Shown here: in pieces, positions 33,687 through 39,867 of the stretch
Layout of the letters: each line of letters opens with the position of its first letter
Numbering within the stretch: the first letter of the stretch is position 1
The notes under the pieces: generated by a model
What the model was told of the DNA's origin: nothing
What the model saw: only the letters and a program-made list of their open reading frames with translations
Database searches by the model: none
Program-made: the position numbers and the translations under genes
Assembly (NCBI RefSeq): GCF_004920835.1
Contig: NZ_QFHO01000037.1
Location: 1-39,867, forward strand
Source of the DNA: Stenotrophomonas maltophilia
Lineage (GTDB): Bacteria; Pseudomonadota; Gammaproteobacteria; Xanthomonadales; Xanthomonadaceae
Reading direction: 5' to 3'
DNA: 39,867 nucleotides

Positions 33687-35183
33687 TCAGGGCTTGACCG
33701 GGGCCGGAGCGGGCTTTGCTTCCGGCTTGCTCTCCGCCTTCGGCTCGGCCTTCGCATCCGGCGTGGCCTCCGGCTTCGGCTCGGCCTTTGCATCCGGCGT
33801 GGCCTCCGGCTTCGCGGCCGCCGTTTTCGCAGCCTTGGCCGCAGCGGCCTTCGCCGCTTCGGCCTTCAACCGTGCAGCCACCGAACCGGGATTCTTCAGC
33901 TCGGCCAGCGCATCGTTGATCGGGCCATCACCCGGCAGTACCGCACCGGCGTGGTAGCCCTCGGTGCCTTCGTCGTCGCCGCGCAGGTGGCCCGGCAGGG
34001 TCGCTTCGCTGTAGTCGCTCAGGCTGGCCGGCAGCGCCTCGTCTTCCGGGCGCGCCGCAGGCTTCAGCTCGACCTCCGGCACGATACCGGTGGCCTGGAT
34101 CGACTTGCCGCTGGGCGTGTAGTAACGCGCGGTAGTCAGCTTCACCGAATCACCGTTGTCCAGCGGCAGCACGGTCTGCACCGAGCCCTTGCCGAAGGTG
34201 CGGCTGCCGACCACGCGCGCACGCTTGTTGTCGCGCAGCGCGCCGGCCAGCACTTCCGATGCGCTGGCCGAACCAGCGTCGACCAGCACCACCACCGGTG
34301 CGCCCTTCAACAGATCGCCAGGGGTCGCATCGAAGCGTGCATCGCTGATGCTGATGCGGCCACGGGTGCTGACGATATTGCCCTTGTCGAGCAGATCATC
34401 GGCCACCTGCACGGCGGCGGTCAGCAGGCCACCCGGGTTGCTGCGCAGATCCAGCACCAGACCCTTGAGCTGACCACCGGACTGCTTCTGCAGCTGCTGC
34501 ACGTGCTTCTGGAAATCAGAACCGGTATCGGCCTGGAAGGTGCTCAGGCGGATGTAGGCGTAACCCGGTTCGAGCATGCGGCTCTTCACACTGGTCACGC
34601 GGATGGTCTGCCGGGTGAGGCTGACATCGAACGGCTTAGGCTTGCCTTCGCGCACGATGGTCAGCACCACCTTGCTTCCGGCGGCGCCCCGCAGCGGCTC
34701 GCTGGCGTCGATCGCGCTGATCGGCTTGCCGTCGATGGCGATGATCAGGTCACCGGCGAGGATGCCGGCCTTGGCCGCCGGCGTGTCGTCGATCGGCGCG
34801 ATCACCTTCATGCTGGCGTTGTCCGGCTGCTGCTGCAGCTCCACGCCGATGCCTTCGTAGGCGCCGCTGGCCTGTTCGTCGAAAGCCTGCGCGTCTTCCT
34901 TGTTGAAATAGGTGCTGTGCGGATCAAGGTCGAGCAGCAGGCCGCGCACCGCCGACTGCATCAGCTTCTTGTCATCGACCGGGTCGACGTAGGCAGCACG
35001 CACCGCGTTGTACACGGCCACGAAACGGCGGATCTCCTCCAGCGGCACCTTCGAGGTCACCGCCTCCTCGCTGTTCGCCGCCTGCCCGCTGGTTTCCTGG
35101 CTCGGGGCGGGCGCGGTCTGCTGCGCCCAGGACAGCGCTGGCAACAGAGCCAGCAAGAGGGTGGCGGTACGGGCTGCGCGCAT
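33687..35183 (-). CDS. S41 family C-terminal processing peptidase (CtpA-like)
   Basis: A 498-residue periplasmic protease. The signal peptide is 1-20 (LLALLPALSWAQ). A short helical domain precedes the PDZ domain (about 108-190, YEGIGVELQQQPDNASMKV). The catalytic domain shows LDLRSNPGGLL and the nucleophile region GSASASEVLAGAL (304-316), with Lys332 in TFGKGSVQ as the general base. These proteases trim proteins from the C-terminus and regulate cell-wall hydrolases. The C-terminal 75 residues are a low-complexity Ala/Lys/Pro/Glu tail encoded by a 36-base tandem repeat (33739-33810). It is downstream of the EnvC-type gene on the same strand with a 108-base gap. Confidence 0.93.
   Translation of the reverse strand: MRAARTATLLLALLPALSWAQQTAPAPSQETSGQAANSEEAVTSKVPLEEIRRFVAVYNAVRAAYVDPVDDKKLMQSAVRGLLLDLDPHSTYFNKEDAQAFDEQASGAYEGIGVELQQQPDNASMKVIAPIDDTPAAKAGILAGDLIIAIDGKPISAIDASEPLRGAAGSKVVLTIVREGKPKPFDVSLTRQTIRVTSVKSRMLEPGYAYIRLSTFQADTGSDFQKHVQQLQKQSGGQLKGLVLDLRSNPGGLLTAAVQVADDLLDKGNIVSTRGRISISDARFDATPGDLLKGAPVVVLVDAGSASASEVLAGALRDNKRARVVGSRTFGKGSVQTVLPLDNGDSVKLTTARYYTPSGKSIQATGIVPEVELKPAARPEDEALPASLSDYSEATLPGHLRGDDEGTEGYHAGAVLPGDGPINDALAELKNPGSVAARLKAEAAKAAAAKAAKTAAAKPEATPDAKAEPKPEATPDAKAEPKAESKPEAKPAPAPVKP
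33739..33810. repeat. 36-base tandem repeat in the S41 C-terminal tail
   Basis: Two adjacent 36-base units (33739-33774 and 33775-33810), differing at one base (C to T), encode the 12-residue repeat PEATPDAKAEPK. Shorter fragments of the same motif continue on both sides. Copy number could vary between strains. Confidence 0.85.
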
Positions 35184-35291
35184 GGATCACTCCTGTCGAC
35201 GATGGCATCGTGCCCAAGGCACATGCGCCGATTATGCGCGAAGCACAGCTAAATTCCCGTTGAATCCGCCATGCCTGCGGTAGCGCTGGAT

Positions 35292-36590
35292 TCAGCGCCG
35301 CTGCAGCCAGCTGTCCGGATTGACCGGCTGCCCGCCACGCCGCAGCTCGAAGTACAGCGCGGTCACGCCCTGGCCGCCGGAATTGCCGACCTTGGCCACC
35401 GCGTCGCCACGACTGACCCGGGCACCGGCATCCTTCAGCAGGGTGTCGTTGTGGGCATACAGGCTCATGTAGCCGTTGCCGTGGTCGACGATCAGGATCA
35501 TGCCGTAGCCGGTCATCCAGTCGGAGAACACCACGGTGCCATCGGCCACCGCAGTAACGGTACTGCCGGCCGGTGCACCGATCAGCACACCGCTGCTGGT
35601 GCGGCCGTCAGGCAACTTGCCGCCATAGCGCGCCAGCAGATTGCCGGACAACGGCCAGCCCAGGCCTCCAACCTTCGGCGCAGGCGCCGAGGCCACGGCA
35701 GGCGGCACCTTGGTGGGCGGCGGCGGCCGTCCCTGTGCCGCCGCCTGGCGTGCGGCACGTTCGGCGGCGGCCTTCTCCGCTGCTGCACGGCGCGCAGCCG
35801 CGCGACGCTCGGCCTCGGCACGGGCGGCGGCCGCACGCAGATTGGCCAGCAGCGTTTCCAGCGCCTTGGCATCCTGGCCCAGCGCCTGTTCTTTCTCGCG
35901 CTGGTCCTTGAAGCGCTCGTCCAGCGAGGCAACAGTCTTTGCGCGATCGCGGCGGTCGACTTCCAGCGCCGCTGCCTGCTGCTTCTGGTTCTGCTGCGCG
36001 CCCTGCAGCTTCTGCTTGCGCTCAGCGATCTGCGCCTGCAGCGCCTCCAGCTCCTTCAGGTCAGCAGTCAGCGCGGTGATGCGCTTTGCCCGCTCGCGCT
36101 GCAGGTAGCGGTGGTAGGCCAGGGCGCGATTGGCATCGGCCACCGTGTCCTGCGACAGCAGCAGCTTCAACGGTGCGTGGTTGCCCAGCTGGTAGGCCGC
36201 ACGCAGCAGGCCGGCCAGCTCGCGATGCTGCTGGGCGAGGTTGGCCTGCAGCGTGCTGCGGCGTTGTTCGGCCTCGGCCAGGGCCCTTCCCTGCTCGCGC
36301 AGCGCGGTTTCTGTCTGCGCAAGCGCACGGCCGGTGCGGGCCACCTTCTCATCCGCCTCGCGCAGCTGCTGTGATGCCTGGCCGCGCTGCCCTTCGATCT
36401 GCCGGCGCTCCTGCGCCACGCCCTTCAGTTCGGTGCGCAGCTTCTGCAGCTTGCGCTCGGTCTCGCGGGTGGTCTGCGCAGCACCGGGCAAGGGCAGGGC
36501 AAGGGCCAACGCCAGCCCCAGCAGCAGGCAGCGCCCGCCGCGGATGGCGGCGATGTGATGTCGGCGTGATGGGAAGGCGTTGTCGCGCAA
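35292..36590 (-). CDS. EnvC-like murein hydrolase activator
   Basis: A 432-residue periplasmic protein. After the signal sequence (LLLGLALALALPLPGAAQ) come two long coiled-coil regions (about 40-230) rich in Glu, Arg, Gln and Leu, and then an Ala/Arg-rich linker. A C-terminal LytM domain (about 310-432) follows, with GSTVTAVADGTVVFSDWMTGYG and NGYMSLYAHND. The LytM metal site is degenerate: the first His and the Asp are replaced (SSGVLIG), and the final His-x-His is LYFEL, as in E. coli EnvC. It therefore activates amidases rather than cleaving peptidoglycan. The start is not certain; TTG at 36590 with TGGAAAG upstream gives a normal signal peptide, and ATG 36671 is the alternative. Confidence 0.88.
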   Translation of the reverse strand: MRDNAFPSRRHHIAAIRGGRCLLLGLALALALPLPGAAQTTRETERKLQKLRTELKGVAQERRQIEGQRGQASQQLREADEKVARTGRALAQTETALREQGRALAEAEQRRSTLQANLAQQHRELAGLLRAAYQLGNHAPLKLLLSQDTVADANRALAYHRYLQRERAKRITALTADLKELEALQAQIAERKQKLQGAQQNQKQQAAALEVDRRDRAKTVASLDERFKDQREKEQALGQDAKALETLLANLRAAAARAEAERRAAARRAAAEKAAAERAARQAAAQGRPPPPTKVPPAVASAPAPKVGGLGWPLSGNLLARYGGKLPDGRTSSGVLIGAPAGSTVTAVADGTVVFSDWMTGYGMILIVDHGNGYMSLYAHNDTLLKDAGARVSRGDAVAKVGNSGGQGVTALYFELRRGGQPVNPDSWLQRR

Positions 36591-36685
36591 GGGCTTTCCA
36601 GTGACTTCAGGCAGTTGCAGGGGGTACCGGGGAATGGTGACATCTCCGCACGCGGCCTGCCAGCCGCACATCCATCGAGGTCCCC

Positions 36686-37348
36686 ATGAAAACTCTTTCC
36701 ATTCCGCTGCTGTTGGGCGTGCTGCTGGCCACCGGGCCGGTTGCGGCCCAGGAAGACATCAGCAAGGTCAACGGCAGCATCAGCGCCGACGCCGGCCAGC
36801 GCTACGGCAAACTGGATACCGTCAACGGCGGCATCCGTGTCGGCGAAGGCGTCGAGACCGGCAGTATCGACACCGTCAATGGTGGGGTGAAGGTCGCCGA
36901 CCGCGCACGCACCGGCCAGATCGAGACGGTCAACGGCGGCGTGCGCCTGGGCCGCGAGGTGATCGCCCGTGGCGACGTCAGCACGGTTAACGGCAGCATC
37001 TTCAGCGATCGCGGCAGCCAGATCGAAGGCGGCGTCGAAACCGTGAACGGTGGCATCGGCCTGGTCGAAAGCCGCGTCGGCAAGGACGTGGAGACCGTCA
37101 ACGGCGATATCACCGTCGGCATCGGTTCGCAGGTGAACGGTGGCGTGCATGTGCGCAAGCCGAACTTCAGCGTCTCGCTCACCGCCAGCCGCAAGCCACG
37201 CGTGATCATCGGCCCGAACGCCGTGGTCAGCGGCCCACTGCAGTTCGAACGCGAGGTGGTGCTGTACGTGCATCGCACCGCTCGTATCGGGCCGGTCACC
37301 GGCGCCGAGCCGATCCCGTTCGACGCCGAAACCGCTCCGGCGGATTGA
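36686..37348 (+). CDS. Secreted VNGG-repeat protein
   Basis: A 220-residue exported protein, with a signal peptide of 1-21 (LLATGPVAAQ). Its body is made of repeats with a VNG core (TVNGGI, TVNGGV, TVNGSI) at residues 28, 46, 64, 82, 101, 120, 138 and 150, spaced 18-19 residues apart except the last. Such a period is expected of a beta-solenoid, one coil per repeat. The C-terminal 65 residues (KPNFSVSLTASRKPRVIIGP) do not repeat. Similar proteins are usually annotated as hypothetical, and the function is unknown. It is divergent from the EnvC-type gene and precedes the M28 peptidase gene by 86 bases. Confidence 0.82.
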   Translation: MKTLSIPLLLGVLLATGPVAAQEDISKVNGSISADAGQRYGKLDTVNGGIRVGEGVETGSIDTVNGGVKVADRARTGQIETVNGGVRLGREVIARGDVSTVNGSIFSDRGSQIEGGVETVNGGIGLVESRVGKDVETVNGDITVGIGSQVNGGVHVRKPNFSVSLTASRKPRVIIGPNAVVSGPLQFEREVVLYVHRTARIGPVTGAEPIPFDAETAPAD

Positions 37349-37434
37349 GCGCACCGGGCCATTCGGTTCGGTGATACTCGCTGTTACCGGCCACGCTCGA
37401 GGTGTGGCCGCCCTTTGTTTTCCAGGAATCGACG

Positions 37435-39150
37435 ATGCCCCGCAAACTCCTCCTGTGCCTGGCCGCTGCGGCCGCGCTCAGTGCCTGCAAAGGCGAAGAT
37501 ACTCCGGCGCCCGCGCCGGCCACTGACACTGCCGCTGCGAAGCCGGCAGCCCATTCGTTCTCGCCGGAAATCAACGCCGGGGACTTCGCCGAGATGGTCA
37601 AGACCCTGGCCTCGGATGAGTTCGAAGGTCGCGCCCCGGGTAGCAAGGGCGAAGAACTGACGGTCAACTACATCCGTGACCAGATGCAGCGCATCGGCCT
37701 GCAGCCCGGCAACGGCGACAGCTGGTTCCAGGACGTGCCGATGACTGAGACCACGGCCAACGAATCGACCGTGCTGAAGATCACCCAGGGCGGCAAAACC
37801 ACCGAACTGAAGTTCGGTACCGACATGGTGGTGGGCACCCGTACCGGCCAGGCCGAAGTGAAGGTCCACGCCAGCGACCTGGTGTTCGTTGGCTACGGCG
37901 TCGATGCGCCGGAGCAGAAGTGGAACGACTACGCCGGCCAGGACTGGAAGGGCAAGACGGTCGTCATGTTCGTCAACGATCCGGGCTTCCACGTCGATGA
38001 CGCGAAGCTGTTCGACGGCAAGCGCATGACCTACTACGGCCGCTGGACCTACAAGTTCGAGGAAGCCGCACGCAAGGGCGCCGCCGCCGCGCTGATCGTG
38101 CACGACACCGCCGGCGCCTCCTATGGCTGGGACGTGGTGAAGAACTCCTGGGCGGGCCCGCAGTACGACCTGCCGGCCAAGGACGACCCGGAAGCCCGCA
38201 TCCCGGTGCAGGGCTGGCTGAGTGCGGAAGCCGCCAAGGCATTGTTCGCCGGCGCCGGCCTGGACCTGGCACAGGCGTACAAGGACGCCAGCAAGCGCGG
38301 CTTCAAGCCGGTTCCGCTGAAGGCCACCGCCGCGGTCGACCTGAAGAGCAAGATCGCGCAGAAGCAGTCGCGCAATGTGGTGGGCGTGCTGCCGGGCAGC
38401 AAGCGTGCCGACGAGGCCGTGCTGTACATGGCGCACTGGGACCACCTGGGCAAGCACGAGGGCGAGACCGGCGACAACATCTACAACGGTGCAGTCGACA
38501 ATGCGACCGGCGTGGCCGGCATCCTCGAGGTGGCTGAAGCAATGGCCCACCAGGATCCGAAGCCGGAGCGTTCGGTGGTGTTCCTGGCGGTGACCCTGGA
38601 AGAATCCGGCCTGCTGGGTTCGAAGTACTACGTCACGCACCCCACCTTCCCGCTGGACAAGATCGCCGGCGTGATCAACATCGATGCGATGTCGGTGGCT
38701 GGCCGTGCCAAGGACGTGACTGTCACCGGTTTCGGCAGCTCGGAGCTGGAAGACATTCTCAAGCCGCTGGCCGCGGCCCAGGACCGTACCCTGCACGGTG
38801 AGACCTCGGTGCAGAGTGGCTTCTACTTCCGCTCGGATCACTTCAACTTCGCCAAGGCCGGCGTGCCGGCCCTGTACGCCGATGGTGGCGAGGACCTGCG
38901 CGAGGGTGGCGTGGACGCCGGCCGCAAGGCTGCAGCCGACTACGGCGCCAACCGCTACCACGGCCCGAAGGACGAGTTCGACGCGGCCACCTGGAAGCTG
39001 GACGGGACTGTCGAAGACCTGCAGCTGATGTACGGCGTCGGCAAGGAACTGGCCGGCGGCGATCGTTGGCCGAACTGGTATGCAGGCAACCCGTTCAAGG
39101 CGGCCCGCGATGCAATGATGAAGGACAAGGCACCGGCTGCGGCGAAGTAG
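37435..39150 (+). CDS. M28 family zinc metallopeptidase, lipoprotein
   Basis: A 571-residue exopeptidase. The N-terminus MPRKLLLCLAAAAALSAC is a lipoprotein signal with Cys18. A protease-associated-type insert (about 120-260) and the M28 zinc core (about 300-540) follow. The zinc-site segments are YMAHWDHLGKHEG, NGAVDNATGVAGIL, VTLEESGLLGSKYY, VINIDAMSVAG and FRSDHFNFAKAGVPALYADG, all as expected, so it should be active, probably on peptide N-termini in the periplasm. The ATG 37435 has AGGAATCG as a possible ribosome site; an in-frame start at 37402 is less likely. The TAG stop codon lies inside the GTAG of a REP element. Confidence 0.93.
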   Translation: MPRKLLLCLAAAAALSACKGEDTPAPAPATDTAAAKPAAHSFSPEINAGDFAEMVKTLASDEFEGRAPGSKGEELTVNYIRDQMQRIGLQPGNGDSWFQDVPMTETTANESTVLKITQGGKTTELKFGTDMVVGTRTGQAEVKVHASDLVFVGYGVDAPEQKWNDYAGQDWKGKTVVMFVNDPGFHVDDAKLFDGKRMTYYGRWTYKFEEAARKGAAAALIVHDTAGASYGWDVVKNSWAGPQYDLPAKDDPEARIPVQGWLSAEAAKALFAGAGLDLAQAYKDASKRGFKPVPLKATAAVDLKSKIAQKQSRNVVGVLPGSKRADEAVLYMAHWDHLGKHEGETGDNIYNGAVDNATGVAGILEVAEAMAHQDPKPERSVVFLAVTLEESGLLGSKYYVTHPTFPLDKIAGVINIDAMSVAGRAKDVTVTGFGSSELEDILKPLAAAQDRTLHGETSVQSGFYFRSDHFNFAKAGVPALYADGGEDLREGGVDAGRKAAADYGANRYHGPKDEFDAATWKLDGTVEDLQLMYGVGKELAGGDRWPNWYAGNPFKAARDAMMKDKAPAAAK

Positions 39151-39168
39151 CGTCGAGCCTGCTCGACT
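39147..39168 (+). repeat. SMAG-type REP palindrome containing the M28 stop codon
   Basis: GTAGCGTCGAGCC-TGCTCGACT. Its TAG (39148-39150) is the stop codon of the M28 peptidase gene, so the repeat overlaps the coding sequence by four bases. Confidence 0.87.
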
Positions 39169-39188
39169 CAGTACTGAAGCAATCCAAG

Positions 39189-39217
39189 GCGGCGCCCGCA
39201 AGGGCGCCGCATTTTTT
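39189..39217 (+). terminator. Terminator of the M28 peptidase gene
   Basis: GCGGCGCCC-GCAA-GGGCGCCGC followed by A and six T; strong stem and T-run 39 bases after the stop. Confidence 0.93.
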
Positions 39218-39240
39218 GTGCGTGCGATTGCAGCGCGGTG

Positions 39241-39441
39241 GTAGATGCCAACCTTGGTTGGCGCCGCTCTTTGCGGGAACAATCCATCCACGCATTGCGT
39301 GGATCTACTGTGGGTTCGCCTGCCCTAGGTAGCTGCCAACCTTGGTTGGCGCCGTGATTCCTCGCGGAGGGCATCCACGCATGTCGTGGATCTACCGGGT
39401 GATGTAACGCCATCGGGTTGCCGGCCAGAGGCCGGCACTAC
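39241..39441. repeat. Run of five SMAG-type REP elements
   Basis: GTAGATGCCAACC...GGTTGGCGCC (39241-39265), CATCCACGC...GCGTGGATCTAC (39285-39308, minus), GTAGCTGCCAACC...GGTTGGCGCC (39329-39353), CATCCACGC...GTCGTGGATCTAC (39372-39395, minus) and TGCCGGCC...GGCCGGCACTAC (39419-39441, minus). Two subtypes alternate twice, as if a pair of about 88 bases had been duplicated. No gene is seen here; this gene-free stretch separates the M28 gene from the rRNA operon end. Confidence 0.88.
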
Positions 39442-39462
39442 CCGCATTTCCTGCGCACAAAG

Positions 39463-39493
39463 AAAAACCCCGCTGCGTGAGCAGCGGGGTTTT
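39463..39493 (-). terminator. Terminator after the distal 5S gene
   Basis: AAAAACCCCGCTGC-GTGA-GCAGCGGGGTTTT, a nine- to twelve-base stem with T-runs on both strands; in the minus direction it follows the 5S gene at 39504-39617 and ends the rRNA operon. Confidence 0.92.
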
Positions 39494-39503
39494 GGGTGTA
39501 AAC

Positions 39504-39617
39504 CCTGGCGATGACCTACTCTCGCATGGCTTAGGCCACACTACCATCGGCGCAGCTACGTTTCACTTCCGAGTTCGGGATGGGATCGGGTGGTTCCATA
39601 GCGCTAATTTCACCAGG
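39504..39617 (-). rRNA. rrf: 5S ribosomal RNA (distal copy)
   Basis: Read on the minus strand it begins CTGGTGAAATTAGCGCTATG and contains ACCCGATCCCATCCCGAAC and GAAGTGAAACG, the conserved 5S core, with ends that pair (CCTGG/CCAGG). About 114 bases, which is normal. It is the last gene of an rRNA operon running on the minus strand and lies after another 5S gene. Confidence 0.96.
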
Positions 39618-39708
39618 GAGACGGTTGCAGCAGCGCTTGCAGCGCCAGCATCGCGATCTTGCCCTCGGGGCGGAAGCCACTCAAAAAGCAGTGCCTTCAC
39701 TTAATAAG

Positions 39709-39740
39709 AAAAACCCCGCTGCGTGAGCAGCGGGGTTTTT
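39709..39740 (-). terminator. Terminator between the two 5S genes
   Basis: A near-identical copy of the terminator at 39463-39493 (AAAAACCCCGCTGC-GTGA-GCAGCGGGGTTTTT), placed after the proximal 5S gene. Unless it is read through, the distal 5S would need another promoter. Confidence 0.92.
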
Positions 39741-39750
39741 GGGTATAAAC

Positions 39751-39864
39751 CCTGGCGATGACCTACTCTCGCATGGCTTAGGCCACACTACCATCGGCGC
39801 AGCTACGTTTCACTTCCGAGTTCGGGATGGGATCGGGTGGTTCCATAGCGCTAATTTCACCAGG
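39751..39864 (-). rRNA. rrf: 5S ribosomal RNA (proximal copy, near the window edge)
   Basis: Matches the distal copy along its length with a constant offset of 247 bases. The 23S gene should lie just beyond the right end of the window, on the minus strand. The spacer between the two 5S genes (39618-39708) reads like a 23S-5S-type spacer and holds no gene. Confidence 0.95.
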
Positions 39865-39867
39865 GAG

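Noticed and set aside
37384..39291. A 635-codon open frame opposite the M28 peptidase gene
   Set aside because: Antisense shadow; the plus-strand frame has a lipoprotein signal and complete zinc motifs.
39241..39441. Regularly spaced repeats that might be a CRISPR array
   Set aside because: The units are palindromes of different subtypes and orientations with GTAG heads, there are no uniform direct repeats, and no cas gene is near; they are REP elements.
39477..39704. A 75-codon open frame on the plus strand over the 5S region
   Set aside because: It overlaps 5S rRNA and its terminator; no ribosome site or family similarity.

Overview
The window is GC-rich chromosomal DNA from a gammaproteobacterium of the Xanthomonadaceae, most likely Stenotrophomonas (S. 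maltophilia complex). The basis is gene content and order, the 5S rRNA sequence, and many short palindromes that begin with GTAG. These match the SMAG REP family described from S. maltophilia. Almost everything is core housekeeping sequence with normal codon use. No prophage, integron, IS element, CRISPR array or tRNA was seen.

Layout. 1-3000: a three-gene unit of an RpiR-type regulator, an L,D-transpeptidase-like protein and an APC permease. 3000-9600: a small unknown protein, a YiaA-type membrane protein, a PQQ-type aldose dehydrogenase, a lipoprotein, a cytoplasmic GH3 glycosidase with a LacI-type operator, and an MscS/YbdG-like channel. 9600-12030: folB, then a 355-base gene-free structured stretch (candidate small RNA or attenuator), an Abi/HEPN-like gene and tsaD. 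12100-15830: a variant macromolecular-synthesis cluster, rpsU, a GatB/YqeY protein, a YihY/BrkB protein and dnaG, with tsaD divergent and no rpoD after dnaG. 15850-18300: a DUF442-type protein, a bile-acid-symporter-like transporter and a ChaN-like protein.

18490-26980 is a complete aa3-type cytochrome c oxidase locus on the minus strand. In transcription order it holds a DUF2244 protein, ctaC, ctaD, a 65-residue membrane protein, ctaG, ctaE, surf1, an SCO-like protein, ctaA and ctaB. It therefore encodes the three core subunits, copper delivery and heme A synthesis together. One small twin-transmembrane gene lies inside it on the opposite strand. Divergent from this locus is putA (proline to glutamate).

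30500-39150: pnuC, fadL with a promoter/operator arrangement, a rhomboid protease, a CtpA-type S41 protease next to an EnvC-type amidase activator, a secreted VNGG-repeat protein and an M28 lipoprotein peptidase. 39150-39867: a dense run of REP elements and then two tandem 5S rRNA genes, each with its own terminator. They form the 3' end of an rRNA operon on the minus strand that continues beyond the window.

The items most worth attention are the Abi/HEPN gene with the structured RNA-like stretch beside it, REP elements that supply stop codons or sit in an mRNA leader, the duplicated 5S unit, the opposite-strand gene in the oxidase locus, and operator-like palindromes at the fadL and GH3 promoters. 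All functional calls come from reading the sequence; no database search was run.
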